Below, in pieces: positions 8,527 to 15,736 of a DNA stretch of 41,470 nt. Where the stretch lies: NCBI GenBank assembly GCA_948468465.1, contig CAOKJJ010000022.1:1-41470 (forward strand). Reading direction: 5' to 3'. The position numbers and the translations under genes are program-made. The notes below the pieces were generated by a model that had not been told where the DNA came from, ran no database searches, and saw nothing but the letters and a program-made list of their open reading frames with translations. How positions within the stretch are numbered: the stretch's first letter is position 1; each line of letters begins with the position of its first letter. The DNA is from an uncultured Eubacterium sp. Lineage in GTDB: Bacteria > Bacillota_A > Clostridia > Lachnospirales > Lachnospiraceae.

Positions 8527-9189
8527 ATGAAAAAACAGGAAAGTAAGAAATCATACGCCATTTTTGGCCTTGGAGAATTTGGACGCAGTGTGGCGGAAGA
8601 ACTGATGGCCGCGGGAGCGGATGTCATGGCCATTGATAAAGACGAGGATCTTGTAAGTGATATCGCGCCGCATGTCACAATGGCTGTACAGGTTGACGCT
8701 ACAGAGCTTCATGCCTTTGATACCCTTGGCCTTTCCAATATGGACGGTGTCATTGTAACGATCACAAGCTGTCTGGAAGCAAGCATTATGGCAATTATGG
8801 CCGCAAAGGAAGCAGGCGTGCCGTTTATTCTGGCAAAATCCCGCAATGCCACAATGACCTCTATACTGGAGCGCATCGGCGCAGATAAAATCGTAACACC
8901 GGAACGCGACGGCGGCATCCGTGTCGCGCGCAATATTGTAAACGGAAATTTTATCGACTTTTTTGAACTGTCCAAAAGAGTCCGCATGGTCGAAATCTCT
9001 GTCAAAGAAGAATGGATTGGAAAAAATCTAAAAGAACTGTCCCTGCGCCAAAAGCATAAATTAAACGTAGTCGCACTGCGGCGCGAGGGGGAACTGACCA
9101 CAAACATCAGCCCCGACCAGCCTTTCCGCCGCGGAGACAGCGTGCTTGTCATCATGGATAAAAAATATATCGGAGAACTGATCTCCTGA
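8527..9189 (+). CDS. ktrA: Potassium uptake regulatory subunit KtrA (TrkA-N/TrkA-C)
   Basis: A 220-residue cytoplasmic RCK protein. The Rossmann motif FGLGEFGRSV (Gly14-Gly19 region) ends in an acidic residue at the second strand (AIDKDE, Asp37), as in NAD(H)/ATP-binding RCK_N domains. HVTMAVQVDATE and the VTITSCLEASIMA segment complete RCK_N. RCK_C occupies about residues 135-220 with RMVEISV and the terminal VLVIMDKKYIGEL. It forms an octameric ring on KtrB that senses nucleotides. An AGGAG site lies before the ATG. The gene ends in a hairpin terminator shared with the converging RNase gene. Confidence 0.92.
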   Translation: MKKQESKKSYAIFGLGEFGRSVAEELMAAGADVMAIDKDEDLVSDIAPHVTMAVQVDATELHAFDTLGLSNMDGVIVTITSCLEASIMAIMAAKEAGVPFILAKSRNATMTSILERIGADKIVTPERDGGIRVARNIVNGNFIDFFELSKRVRMVEISVKEEWIGKNLKELSLRQKHKLNVVALRREGELTTNISPDQPFRRGDSVLVIMDKKYIGELIS

Positions 9190-9197
9190 CACCGATT

Positions 9198-9256
9198 GAA
9201 AAAGCTACCTGCAAAGCAGCCGTTATGATGTAAGCTGCTCTGCAAGCGGCTTTTTC
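9198..9256. terminator. Bidirectional terminator between ktrA and RNase E/G gene
   Basis: The arms 9198-9220 and 9234-9256 are nearly complementary (GAAAAAGC outer part and TGCARAGCAGC inner part), enclosing a 13-base loop. On the plus strand the 3' arm ends in a T-rich run. On the minus strand the outer part gives TTTTTC. The RNase stop codon (9223-9225) lies in the loop, so the last dozen codons of that gene form one arm. Confidence 0.75.
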
Positions 9257-10449
9257 TTCTTTTTTCGGGTAATCTCCACAAGCCCAAGCTTTGTCATATC
9301 CACAAGCTTTACCGGAACCGGATCCTTACTTAAACAGCCGCGCAGATGCGACATCAGTTCCTGGTCTAACGCCTGATCATACATATCAATAAAATCCACT
9401 ACAATAATTCCCGAAAGATTTCTGAGCCGCAGCTGAAACGCAATCTCCCGCGCCGCTTCCAGATTAATTTTATAGTGATTGAGCTGCTTGTCTTTTTTTG
9501 CAATATTTTTTCCGCTGTTCACATCTATGACTGTCAGCGCTTCTGTCGCTTCAATTACAATATTCGCACCGGATTTTAGCCAGACACGGGCCTTAAGCGC
9601 TGCCTCAATCTGCCCTGCTGCCTGATAGAGCTTCGCGAGCGGCAGCAGCCTGTCCTCATAAAAACGCAGGGAAACACCGCCGGTTTCAGCGGATTTTAAC
9701 GCTTCCCACACTTCTTTTTCATCCGTAACAACCTCTTCCAGCTCAGACTTATCGGCATCTGTCAGCATTTTCAGATAAAACGGCTGTTCTTTATACAGGC
9801 ACGAATAAACCGTTCTGGAAGCCGCATACGCCATCAGCGCTTCATATTCCGCCCTGAGCCGCAAAAACTCTTCTCTTATCGCAGTTTCCTCAGCCTGCGC
9901 AGCATTCGTACGAAAAATAATGCCAAAACTATCTCTCGCACCCTGCGTCCCTTCCAACAAATCAGCTTCCAGCAGCTCATGCCCCAGCGCCTGCAGCCGT
10001 ACGCGTTCCTGGCCGGAGATTTTAGAAGAAATGCCGATTCTGCAGTTCGCACTTGTCAGCACCACATATTCACCGGAAAAACTCAGATTTGTCGTTGCAA
10101 CCGGATCTTTTGTCTTTACCGCATCCTTTGCCACCTGCACAACCAGCTCATCCCCTGCCGCAATCGTTTTTTCAGATACTTTCTTTGTAAATAATGGCTT
10201 TTTTAAATCCTCCAGCGGCAGAAAACATACTTTCCCTTTTGCAATCTCTACAAACGCCGCATGCAGATGTTTTGCAACATCCTTCACACGCGCAATATAT
10301 ATATTGTTTAAAATTGTCTGCGCATCCGTCCGGTGCAGCTCTGCTTCGGCCATACGGTCACCTTCATATAAAGCACAGATCAGATACTTGGCAGCACAGC
10401 CACCCGATGGATGTGTAAGCTGCTCCGATGTAATCAGTAATTTTTTCAT
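9223..10449 (-). CDS. rng: Ribonuclease E/G family protein, short form
   Basis: A 408-residue endoribonuclease of the RNase E/G family, acting on single-stranded AU-rich RNA. The S1-like domain (about 35-120) contains NNIYIARVKDVAKHLHAAFVEI. The RNase core shows GGVSLRFYED near 258, LTVIDVNSGKN with Asp309 and IIVVDFIDMYD with Asp352, matching the two magnesium-binding aspartates of E. coli RNase E (Asp303, Asp346). The protein ends shortly after LGLVEITRKKKKK, just where the CPxC Zn-link of RNase E normally begins, so the tetramer-forming zinc site is absent. An AGGAG site lies eight bases before the ATG. It is transcribed alone, convergent with ktrA. Confidence 0.85.
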   Translation of the reverse strand: MKKLLITSEQLTHPSGGCAAKYLICALYEGDRMAEAELHRTDAQTILNNIYIARVKDVAKHLHAAFVEIAKGKVCFLPLEDLKKPLFTKKVSEKTIAAGDELVVQVAKDAVKTKDPVATTNLSFSGEYVVLTSANCRIGISSKISGQERVRLQALGHELLEADLLEGTQGARDSFGIIFRTNAAQAEETAIREEFLRLRAEYEALMAYAASRTVYSCLYKEQPFYLKMLTDADKSELEEVVTDEKEVWEALKSAETGGVSLRFYEDRLLPLAKLYQAAGQIEAALKARVWLKSGANIVIEATEALTVIDVNSGKNIAKKDKQLNHYKINLEAAREIAFQLRLRNLSGIIVVDFIDMYDQALDQELMSHLRGCLSKDPVPVKLVDMTKLGLVEITRKKKKKPLAEQLTS

Positions 10450-10480
10450 ATGCCAAACTCCTGTTCATTTACCGATTTTT

Positions 10481-10509
10481 ACTATAACAGATTTTAATAT
10501 ACCACAGAA
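10481..10509 (-). promoter_or_regulatory. Possible promoter of RNase E/G gene
   Basis: Read leftwards, TTCTGT (10504-10509) and TATAGT (10481-10486) are 17 bases apart, about 30 bases before the RNase start. The -35 box is weak, so this is a candidate only. Confidence 0.35.
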
Positions 10510-10534
10510 TTTCATTTTCAGCACTTAAAAAATT

Positions 10535-10556
10535 ACCGGAGGCAAAAGCCTCCGGT
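10535..10556 (-). terminator. Terminator of the PTS EIICB gene
   Basis: A perfect 9-bp stem ACCGGAGGC/GCCTCCGGT with a four-base loop. Read leftwards it is followed by AATTTTTTAA, a clear intrinsic terminator 34 bases beyond the PTS stop codon. The plus-strand side lacks a T run. Confidence 0.88.
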
Positions 10557-10589
10557 ATGCTAGGATTTTACACATATTTACATTTTTTG

Positions 10590-12047
10590 TTATAACATCT
10601 TCTTCATTTCATCTGCCACAAACTGCACCTTTGTACCGATAATGACCTGTACGGATGACTTATTCGGCCTCATAACCCCTGCAACACCTGCCGATTTAAT
10701 CTTCTTTTCATCCACTTTCGTATAATCATTAATTTCGAGACGCAGTCTTGTAATACAGTTATCCAAAGACTTCACATTTGCTTTCCCGCCTAAACCTTCT
10801 AAAACAATTCTTGCAACTTCTGTAAAGTTATCATTAGAAAGCACAACTCTCTTTTCTGCTTCCATATCTTCATCTTCCCTGCCTGGCGTCTTTAATTTGA
10901 ATGCTGTAATGACACCACGGAATACGAAATAATAAAGTACGCCGACTACTATACCAGCCGGGATTAAGAACCACGGATTCTGTGCAAGCGGTGTAAAGGA
11001 GCTTAATACCATATCAATCGCGCCGCCGGAGAAGGAGAATCCTGCCCTGATTGGAAACGCAACGGTAATGCCTGCTGTAATACCTGCCAGTAACGCATGC
11101 ACTACATATAAGCCAGGAGCCAGGAACATAAACGCAAATTCAATCGGCTCCGTAACGCCTGTGAAGAACGAACAGAACGCTGCTGACGCAAGCAGTCCGT
11201 ATACTTCCTTCTTCTTGCCCGGTTTCGCTGTATGATACATGGCCAGACATGCAGCCGGAAGACCGAACATCATAAACGGGAAAAATCCTGTCATGTACAT
11301 GCCTGTTTCACCGAATACACCTGTATTGCCCCAGAAGTTTCCAAGGTCATTAATTCCTGCAACGTCAAACCAGAATACAGAATTCAATGCATGATGCAGG
11401 CCAAATGGAATAAGCAGACGGTTAAAGAACGTGTAAACACCTGCTCCTACAGCACCCCATCCTAAGAAAGTCTTGCCAACAGCAACTAATACGCCGTATA
11501 CGATCGGCCATATTACAAACAAAATAGCTGACGCTACAATGGATGCTCCGGCTGTTACAATGGCTACCGCACGTTTGCCGCTGAAAAATGACAACGCATC
11601 CGGAAGTTTTGTACTTTTAAACTTATTATAGCATGTAGATCCAATCAAACCTGAGATAATACCAATAAACTGATTCTGAATCTTGGAAAATGCCGGATCT
11701 GCTTCGCCTCCTGTTAAGCCGGCTACTGTACCGCTGCTTAACAGTGTTGTAATCATTAAAAACGAAACCAGGCCCGCAAGACCTGCAGTTCCGTCTCCAT
11801 CATCAGACATTCCGACAGCAACACCAATCGCAAATAACCATGCCATATTATCAATCAGAGCGCCGCCCGCTTTGATTAAGAAAAGGCCAATGGTGTACAT
11901 TGCACCTCCAGCTGTAAATCCGGCAACTTCACCAGCCATCGCCGCAGGCGCTAAAATATAGCCGATACCCATTAATATACCGCATACTGGCAAACATGCC
12001 ACCGGCAGCATTAAGGATTTACCCAACCGCTGAAAATATTTCATCAT
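10590..12047 (-). CDS. PTS EIICB transporter, glucose/N-acetylglucosamine type
   Basis: A 485-residue phosphotransferase transporter with EIIC (about 1-380) and EIIB (about 405-485). EIIC starts YFQRLGKSLMLPVACLPVCGIL and contains FGLHHALNSVFW and TGVTEPIEFAFMFLAP, hallmarks of the glucose superfamily; the segment between them matches the N-acetylglucosamine branch best. In EIIB the phosphorylated cysteine is Cys431 in DNCITRLRL. No EIIA domain is fused, so a EIIA (Crr-like) must come from elsewhere. GGGGG precedes the start by about nine bases; a second ATG follows immediately. The gene has a long structured leader and a strong terminator. Substrate could be GlcNAc, glucose or another amino sugar. 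Confidence 0.87.
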   Translation of the reverse strand: MMKYFQRLGKSLMLPVACLPVCGILMGIGYILAPAAMAGEVAGFTAGGAMYTIGLFLIKAGGALIDNMAWLFAIGVAVGMSDDGDGTAGLAGLVSFLMITTLLSSGTVAGLTGGEADPAFSKIQNQFIGIISGLIGSTCYNKFKSTKLPDALSFFSGKRAVAIVTAGASIVASAILFVIWPIVYGVLVAVGKTFLGWGAVGAGVYTFFNRLLIPFGLHHALNSVFWFDVAGINDLGNFWGNTGVFGETGMYMTGFFPFMMFGLPAACLAMYHTAKPGKKKEVYGLLASAAFCSFFTGVTEPIEFAFMFLAPGLYVVHALLAGITAGITVAFPIRAGFSFSGGAIDMVLSSFTPLAQNPWFLIPAGIVVGVLYYFVFRGVITAFKLKTPGREDEDMEAEKRVVLSNDNFTEVARIVLEGLGGKANVKSLDNCITRLRLEINDYTKVDEKKIKSAGVAGVMRPNKSSVQVIIGTKVQFVADEMKKML

Positions 12048-12168
12048 AAAAACATACCCCCTTATTTTGGATGTTTTGACCTAGCAGCAAAATCATCCTA
12101 TATTCTATAGATAGCCATTCGAAGCGCTTATCGTTGATAGATACCGCTTTTTTTGGCTCTTCTATCAC
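12019..12168 (-). CDS. Candidate 49-residue leader peptide overlapping the PTS start
   Basis: Read leftwards, AGGAGGAGGT is followed seven bases later by ATGTGATAG. The ATG is stopped at once by TGA, but the overlapping GTG at 12168 opens 49 codons that end with TAA at 12019, 29 bases inside the PTS gene in another frame. The product begins MIEEPKKAVSINDKRFEWLS and ends DEIFSAVG; I recognise no family. The ribosome binding site is better than that of the PTS gene itself. Either the GTG is used, coupling translation to the transporter, or the ATG-TGA pair acts as a minimal start-stop element. It could also be fortuitous. Confidence 0.35.
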   Translation of the reverse strand: MIEEPKKAVSINDKRFEWLSIEYRMILLLGQNIQNKGVCFYDEIFSAVG

Positions 12169-12259
12169 ATTATATACCTCCTCCTGCCATACCACCCCTT
12201 CCAGTTGTTATTGACTTTCCTACGCTGCCGCAAGGCATCTTTCCATCATCCTTAAATAC

Positions 12260-12294
12260 AAAAAGCCAATCCTGACGAACTCCATTGGCTTTTT
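12260..12294. terminator. Hairpin with T runs inside the PTS leader (possible attenuator)
   Basis: AAAAAGCCAAT (12260-12270) and ATTGGCTTTTT (12284-12294) form an 11-bp stem with a 13-base loop. Both strands continue into T-rich sequence. It lies about 70 bases downstream of the leftward promoter and 210 bases before the PTS start codon, so leftward transcripts must pass it. I found no clear BglG/GlcT-type RAT site overlapping it. It may instead end a short RNA of about 110 bases. Confidence 0.6.
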
Positions 12295-12372
12295 TCTTAC
12301 TCATCTAAAAATGCATTTAAAAAGTCTGTTTCTATATGATATACACAAATCGTTTCATTTCTTATAACAATT

Positions 12373-12401
12373 ATATTAGCAATTTACACAAAATATGTCA
12401 A
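12373..12401 (-). promoter_or_regulatory. Sigma-A promoter upstream of PTS EIICB leader
   Basis: Read leftwards, TTGACA (12396-12401, perfect) and TAATAT (12373-12378) are separated by 17 bases. Transcription would start near 12366, leaving a leader of about 320 bases before the EIICB start. The sequence around it is very AT-rich. It lies just after the stop codon of the separate EIIB gene. Confidence 0.78.
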
Positions 12402-12441
12402 GCAAATTTTAGAATTTATTTATAATTTGTTTATATTTCAT

Positions 12442-12780
12442 TTAAAATACATCACCGATTGCTTTCATCACCCGCTTAAATGCAGACTGCTCTTTCGGTG
12501 CCGCCTCTTTATTTATGATCTGCGGCAGGCCGCTGACATTCAAAAATTCATCATATACACGGTCAACCGCATCCGCGCCAATAATGAGATGAATCTGTCC
12601 ATTATTGCTGAAAACGCCTTTTACCCCATCAATATGCTCCAGCTTTTCCATATCCACCTTACTGTTATCTCCCGTAACAATCCGAAGCCTCGTCGCGCAG
12701 TGGTCCGCGCTTACCAAATTGCCCTTCCCGCCAAGGACATCATAAATTTCTCTGGCGCACTTTTCATAATCTGCTGTCAT
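12442..12780 (-). CDS. Stand-alone PTS EIIB domain protein (glucose family)
   Basis: A 112-residue protein that is essentially one EIIB domain. The phosphorylation site is Cys28 in ADHCATRLRI, followed by KVDMEKLEHIDGVKGVF and LIIGADAVDRVYDEF, the usual EIIB pattern. It is a clear paralogue of the EIIB part of the neighbouring EIICB (LGGKxN, xxxCxTRLR, KVDxxK, VxGV, IIG in register). A C-terminal tail of about 30 residues is variable. A GAGGAGAG site precedes the ATG. It may phosphorylate a separate EIIC, or serve as a regulatory phosphoryl acceptor; the sequence does not decide. Confidence 0.82.
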   Translation of the reverse strand: MTADYEKCAREIYDVLGGKGNLVSADHCATRLRIVTGDNSKVDMEKLEHIDGVKGVFSNNGQIHLIIGADAVDRVYDEFLNVSGLPQIINKEAAPKEQSAFKRVMKAIGDVF

Positions 12781-12949
12781 AATCTCTCCTCTTTTCTTTT
12801 TTTCACTTTCTAAATATAAAACAAATCCCCTGAAAAGTATACCTTTTTTTCATAGAAAATACGCAACTACATTTTCATACGGTCTGCGCAGTAAGGAACT
12901 GTTACCACTTCCTTCCAATGCAATAATCCTTCTGAATGATATTTCCAGA

Positions 12950-13579
12950 TTATATTTCCAAAGTTCTGATACATTTTCTTAAACAATCCTTCAATGGCTG
13001 CAGTTCATCCTTTAAATACCAATTATTTAAAGTTATATTAAATTCTTCTGCATGATCTTTTCCGATTGTCAGAATACCCTCACCATTTTCCATCAATATT
13101 TTACTGGCTACCATTGTAGAAGTTCTCTTGTTTCCATCCCAAAACAGCTGCTGCTTACAGGCATATGCAAAATATTCTAACGCTCTGTCAACAGGACTCT
13201 GGATTCCCTTTATCCGTTCAATTTCTTTTAAAACATTTTCTTTTATTGGAATACTCGGTGTAAAATCACCCACTCCTACAGTTCCTTTTCTTAACACTCC
13301 CCATGCAAGACTTTCATTTCTTGATACATATTCGTTTATTTTACAAATGTATTCTAATGTCAGAGTTACATCCACCGAATTGATAACAAATTTCCATCCA
13401 TCACGCAAATTTAAAACGGTTTGAATATCATCTACAGATATACCACTAACCACAGCTCCATCAATAATCGTCTGAGTTTGTGGAAAAGTCACATTGCAGC
13501 CTTCTATATAAGCTGTATTAAATACAAGTTCTGTAAATGTTTTTTTTGCCAAAAAAATATTTTGCTGCCTTGTAAGCAT
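12950..13579 (-). CDS. Fic family protein with substituted active-site histidine
   Basis: A 209-residue Fic-domain protein. The core reads QQLFWDGNKRTS at 143-154, which aligns with HPFxxGNxR, but Gln144 stands where the catalytic His should be; the codon is CAG. The rest of the loop (Phe146, Asp148, Gly149, Asn150, Arg152) is intact. An N-terminal TxxxEG segment (Thr22, Glu26, Gly27) fits the inhibitory helix of class II Fic proteins. Canonical Fic enzymes attach AMP to target hydroxyls; loss of His predicts an altered or absent reaction. A GGAGGG site precedes the ATG. No antitoxin partner is seen next to it, and the polymerase gene diverges from it. Confidence 0.82.
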   Translation of the reverse strand: MLTRQQNIFLAKKTFTELVFNTAYIEGCNVTFPQTQTIIDGAVVSGISVDDIQTVLNLRDGWKFVINSVDVTLTLEYICKINEYVSRNESLAWGVLRKGTVGVGDFTPSIPIKENVLKEIERIKGIQSPVDRALEYFAYACKQQLFWDGNKRTSTMVASKILMENGEGILTIGKDHAEEFNITLNNWYLKDELQPLKDCLRKCIRTLEI

Positions 13580-13617
13580 AAAAATCCCTCCAATTAGTCT
13601 TTCCTGTGATATCCTCC

Positions 13618-13626
13618 ATTATAGCA
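13618..13626 (-). promoter_or_regulatory. Extended -10 promoter of the Fic gene
   Basis: Read leftwards, TGCTATAAT is a perfect extended -10 element, located about 40 bases upstream of the Fic start codon. The -35 region is poor, as is usual for extended -10 promoters. Confidence 0.5.
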
Positions 13627-13673
13627 TTTCCCCATTATAAAAGCCACCAGGTTTTTCCCAGTGATGATCCCCC

Positions 13674-13718
13674 TTGTGCAATCCAGCCGCAAGGTGTATA
13701 ATAACAGAAAGTTTGTTC
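13674..13718 (+). promoter_or_regulatory. Promoter with LexA-like box for polymerase operon
   Basis: TTGTGC (13674-13679) and TATAAT (13697-13702) are 17 bases apart, giving a start near 13709. Directly on it lies GAAAGTTTGTTCG (13707-13719), one mismatch from the Gram-positive LexA operator core GAAC-N4-GTTC. This placement would let LexA block initiation, so SOS induction is likely. It also shows that the in-frame ATG at 13661 is upstream of the transcript. Confidence 0.6.
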
Positions 13719-13744
13719 GATCACTTAAGAAAGGACTGCCCGCT

Positions 13745-15274
13745 ATGACGCAAAAATCCCGCACTTACATCGCTATTGATCTAAAATCGTTTTATGCTTC
13801 TGTCGAATGTACAGAACGCGGCCTGGACCCTTTGACTACAAACCTGGTTGTCGCTGATGCCGGCCGTACGCAAAAAACGATCTGCCTTGCTGTATCGCCG
13901 TCTTTAAAAGCATACGGCATATCCGGACGCGCCAGATTGTTTGAGGTCACAAAGCGCGTCAAAGAAATAAACGCAGAACGCCTGCGCCAGGCTCCCGGCC
14001 ATACGTTTACCGGAGAATCTTTTTGTGACACGGAATTGAAACAATCGCCCGCGCTTGCCGTATCCTTTATTACAGCCATGCCAAGAATGGCATACTATAT
14101 GGAATACAGCACGAAAATCTACAATCTGTATCTTAAGTATATTGCTCCGGAAGATATTCACGTGTATTCGATCGACGAAGTATTTATTGATGCTACCGGC
14201 TATCTGAATACATACCAGCTGTCCGCCCGAGGGCTTGCTTCAAAATTAATCCAGGAAGTCTACCTGGCTACCGGCATTACCGCAACCGCAGGCATCGGCA
14301 CCAACCTGTACCTGTGCAAAATTGCCATGGATATCGGCGCAAAGCATGCCGTACCGGATAAGGACGGCGTCCGCATTGCACAGATTGACGAAATGTCTTA
14401 CCGCAGGCTCTTTTGGACGCACCGGCCGCTTACGGATTTTTGGCGCATTGGCCAAAGCTCCGCCAAAAAGCTGGAAGAAATCGGACTGTATACAATGGGG
14501 GATATCGCAAAATGCTCCCTTGGAAAACCAACTGATTTTTATAATGAAGATCTGCTTTACCGGATCTTCGGCATCAACGCGGAGCTGTTAATCGACCACG
14601 CCTGGGGATGGGAACCGTGTACGATTGCCGACATTAAAGCGTATAAGCCCGCGTCAAGCAGCATCGGCTCCGGCCAGGTGCTGCAGCGGCCCTACCATTT
14701 TGACGAAGGCAGGCTCATTATACAGGAAATGGCTGACCTGCTCGCGCTTGATCTTGTTGATAAACAGCTTGTAACGGATCAGATTGTACTTACGGTTGGC
14801 TATGATAAAGAAAACCTGACTGATCCGCAGATCTTAAAGCTTTACCACGGCCCATCCACTACCGACCGCTATGGCCGCAAGACACCTAAGCATGCGCATG
14901 GTTCCAAAAATTTAGCGTGCGCGACATCGTCTGCAAAGCTATTAATGTCTGCCGCAACAGAGCTTTATGAAGAAATTGTCCATAAACAGCTGCTGATCCG
15001 GCGCATTTATCTGACCGCGAACCATGTCGTCAATGAACAAGACGCCGCACACTCCGCATCTTTTGAGCAGCTTGAACTGTTTACTGATTACGACGCGCTG
15101 CAAGAGCAGGAAACGCAAAAACAGGAAGTATTGGAGCGTGAAAAGAAAATGCAGCAGGCGGTACTGCATCTTAAGAAAAAATTTGGAAACAATGCCGTAC
15201 TAAAAGGAATGGATCTGGAAGCACCCGCCACCTCCGCCGTGCGCAATGAACTGATTGGCGGCCATAAAGCATAG
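13745..15274 (+). CDS. Y-family DNA polymerase (UmuC/UvrX-like)
   Basis: A 509-residue translesion polymerase. YIAIDLKSFYASVECTERG (catalytic Asp12, steric-gate region Phe16-Tyr17) and YSIDEVFIDATGY (Asp144, Glu145) are the two metal-binding motifs. The helix-hairpin-helix part follows near WRIGQSSAKKLEEIGLYTMGDIA, then a little-finger domain and a lysine/glutamate-rich C-terminal helix. Length is typical of Firmicute UvrX/UmuC proteins, longer than DinB. The ATG at 13745 has AAAGGA upstream and fits the mapped promoter. The YolD-like gene follows after 13 bases, a common pairing. It copies damaged DNA, with expected SOS control through the LexA-like box. Confidence 0.9.
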   Translation: MTQKSRTYIAIDLKSFYASVECTERGLDPLTTNLVVADAGRTQKTICLAVSPSLKAYGISGRARLFEVTKRVKEINAERLRQAPGHTFTGESFCDTELKQSPALAVSFITAMPRMAYYMEYSTKIYNLYLKYIAPEDIHVYSIDEVFIDATGYLNTYQLSARGLASKLIQEVYLATGITATAGIGTNLYLCKIAMDIGAKHAVPDKDGVRIAQIDEMSYRRLFWTHRPLTDFWRIGQSSAKKLEEIGLYTMGDIAKCSLGKPTDFYNEDLLYRIFGINAELLIDHAWGWEPCTIADIKAYKPASSSIGSGQVLQRPYHFDEGRLIIQEMADLLALDLVDKQLVTDQIVLTVGYDKENLTDPQILKLYHGPSTTDRYGRKTPKHAHGSKNLACATSSAKLLMSAATELYEEIVHKQLLIRRIYLTANHVVNEQDAAHSASFEQLELFTDYDALQEQETQKQEVLEREKKMQQAVLHLKKKFGNNAVLKGMDLEAPATSAVRNELIGGHKA

Positions 15275-15287
15275 CAAAGGAATTTTT

Positions 15288-15719
15288 ATGATGAATACAA
15301 AAAACGGCTCCATACACAATTATGACGATATTATCCATCTTCAGCATCCCGACTCTCCCTCACATCCGCGCATGCCGCTTCGGGAACGTGCGGCCCAGTT
15401 TTCTCCTTTTGCCGCCTTAAGCGGCCACCGGGAAGCGCTTCAGGAAACGGAGCGGCTGACAGATGAAAAAATACAGCTGGATGAACATACGAAAACGATC
15501 TTAAACCAAAAGCTGCAGCAGCTATTGGCATATACAGCGGATCCTCCTGAGGCTGTGATTACTTATTTTGAAAAAGACCTTAAGAAACAGGGCGGTTGTT
15601 ATAAAACGATTACCGGCACCGTTGTAAAATTCGATACAGATAAACATACGGTTGTTATGAGAAATCATTTGGAAATACCTGCGGATGATATTATCGCTAT
15701 AGAATCAGACATCATGTAG
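15288..15719 (+). CDS. YolD-like protein
   Basis: A 143-residue protein of the YolD-like family. The N-terminal part contains HPRMPLRERAAQFSPFAALSGH, the recognisable core of the family, followed by a helix and a small beta-rich C-terminus (GTVVKFDTDKHTVVMRNHLEIPADDIIAIE). YolD-like proteins regularly follow UmuC/UvrX-type polymerases in Firmicutes and have been proposed to play a UmuD-like partner role. The start at 15288 has AAAGGA eight bases upstream; the earlier in-frame ATG at 15255 lies inside the polymerase gene without a ribosome binding site. No clear terminator follows before the converging polysaccharide operon. Confidence 0.82.
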   Translation: MMNTKNGSIHNYDDIIHLQHPDSPSHPRMPLRERAAQFSPFAALSGHREALQETERLTDEKIQLDEHTKTILNQKLQQLLAYTADPPEAVITYFEKDLKKQGGCYKTITGTVVKFDTDKHTVVMRNHLEIPADDIIAIESDIM

Positions 15720-15736
15720 CATCCTCTGCACAAACC

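Noticed and set aside
12063..12096. RAT antiterminator site for a BglG/GlcT protein
   Set aside because: GGATGATTTTG and CAAAACATCC form a hairpin with some resemblance, but it lies downstream of the only terminator and does not overlap it, as a RAT must.
12060..12300. T-box riboswitch in the PTS leader
   Set aside because: A GGGGTGGTA stretch near 12195-12205 (minus strand) recalls the T-box core, but the stem I specifier region, the full core and the expected terminator/antiterminator order are missing, and the gene is a sugar transporter.
13661..13744. Longer N-terminus for the Y-family polymerase
   Set aside because: The ATG at 13661 lies upstream of the promoter; the ATG at 13745 has a good ribosome binding site and matches the family start.
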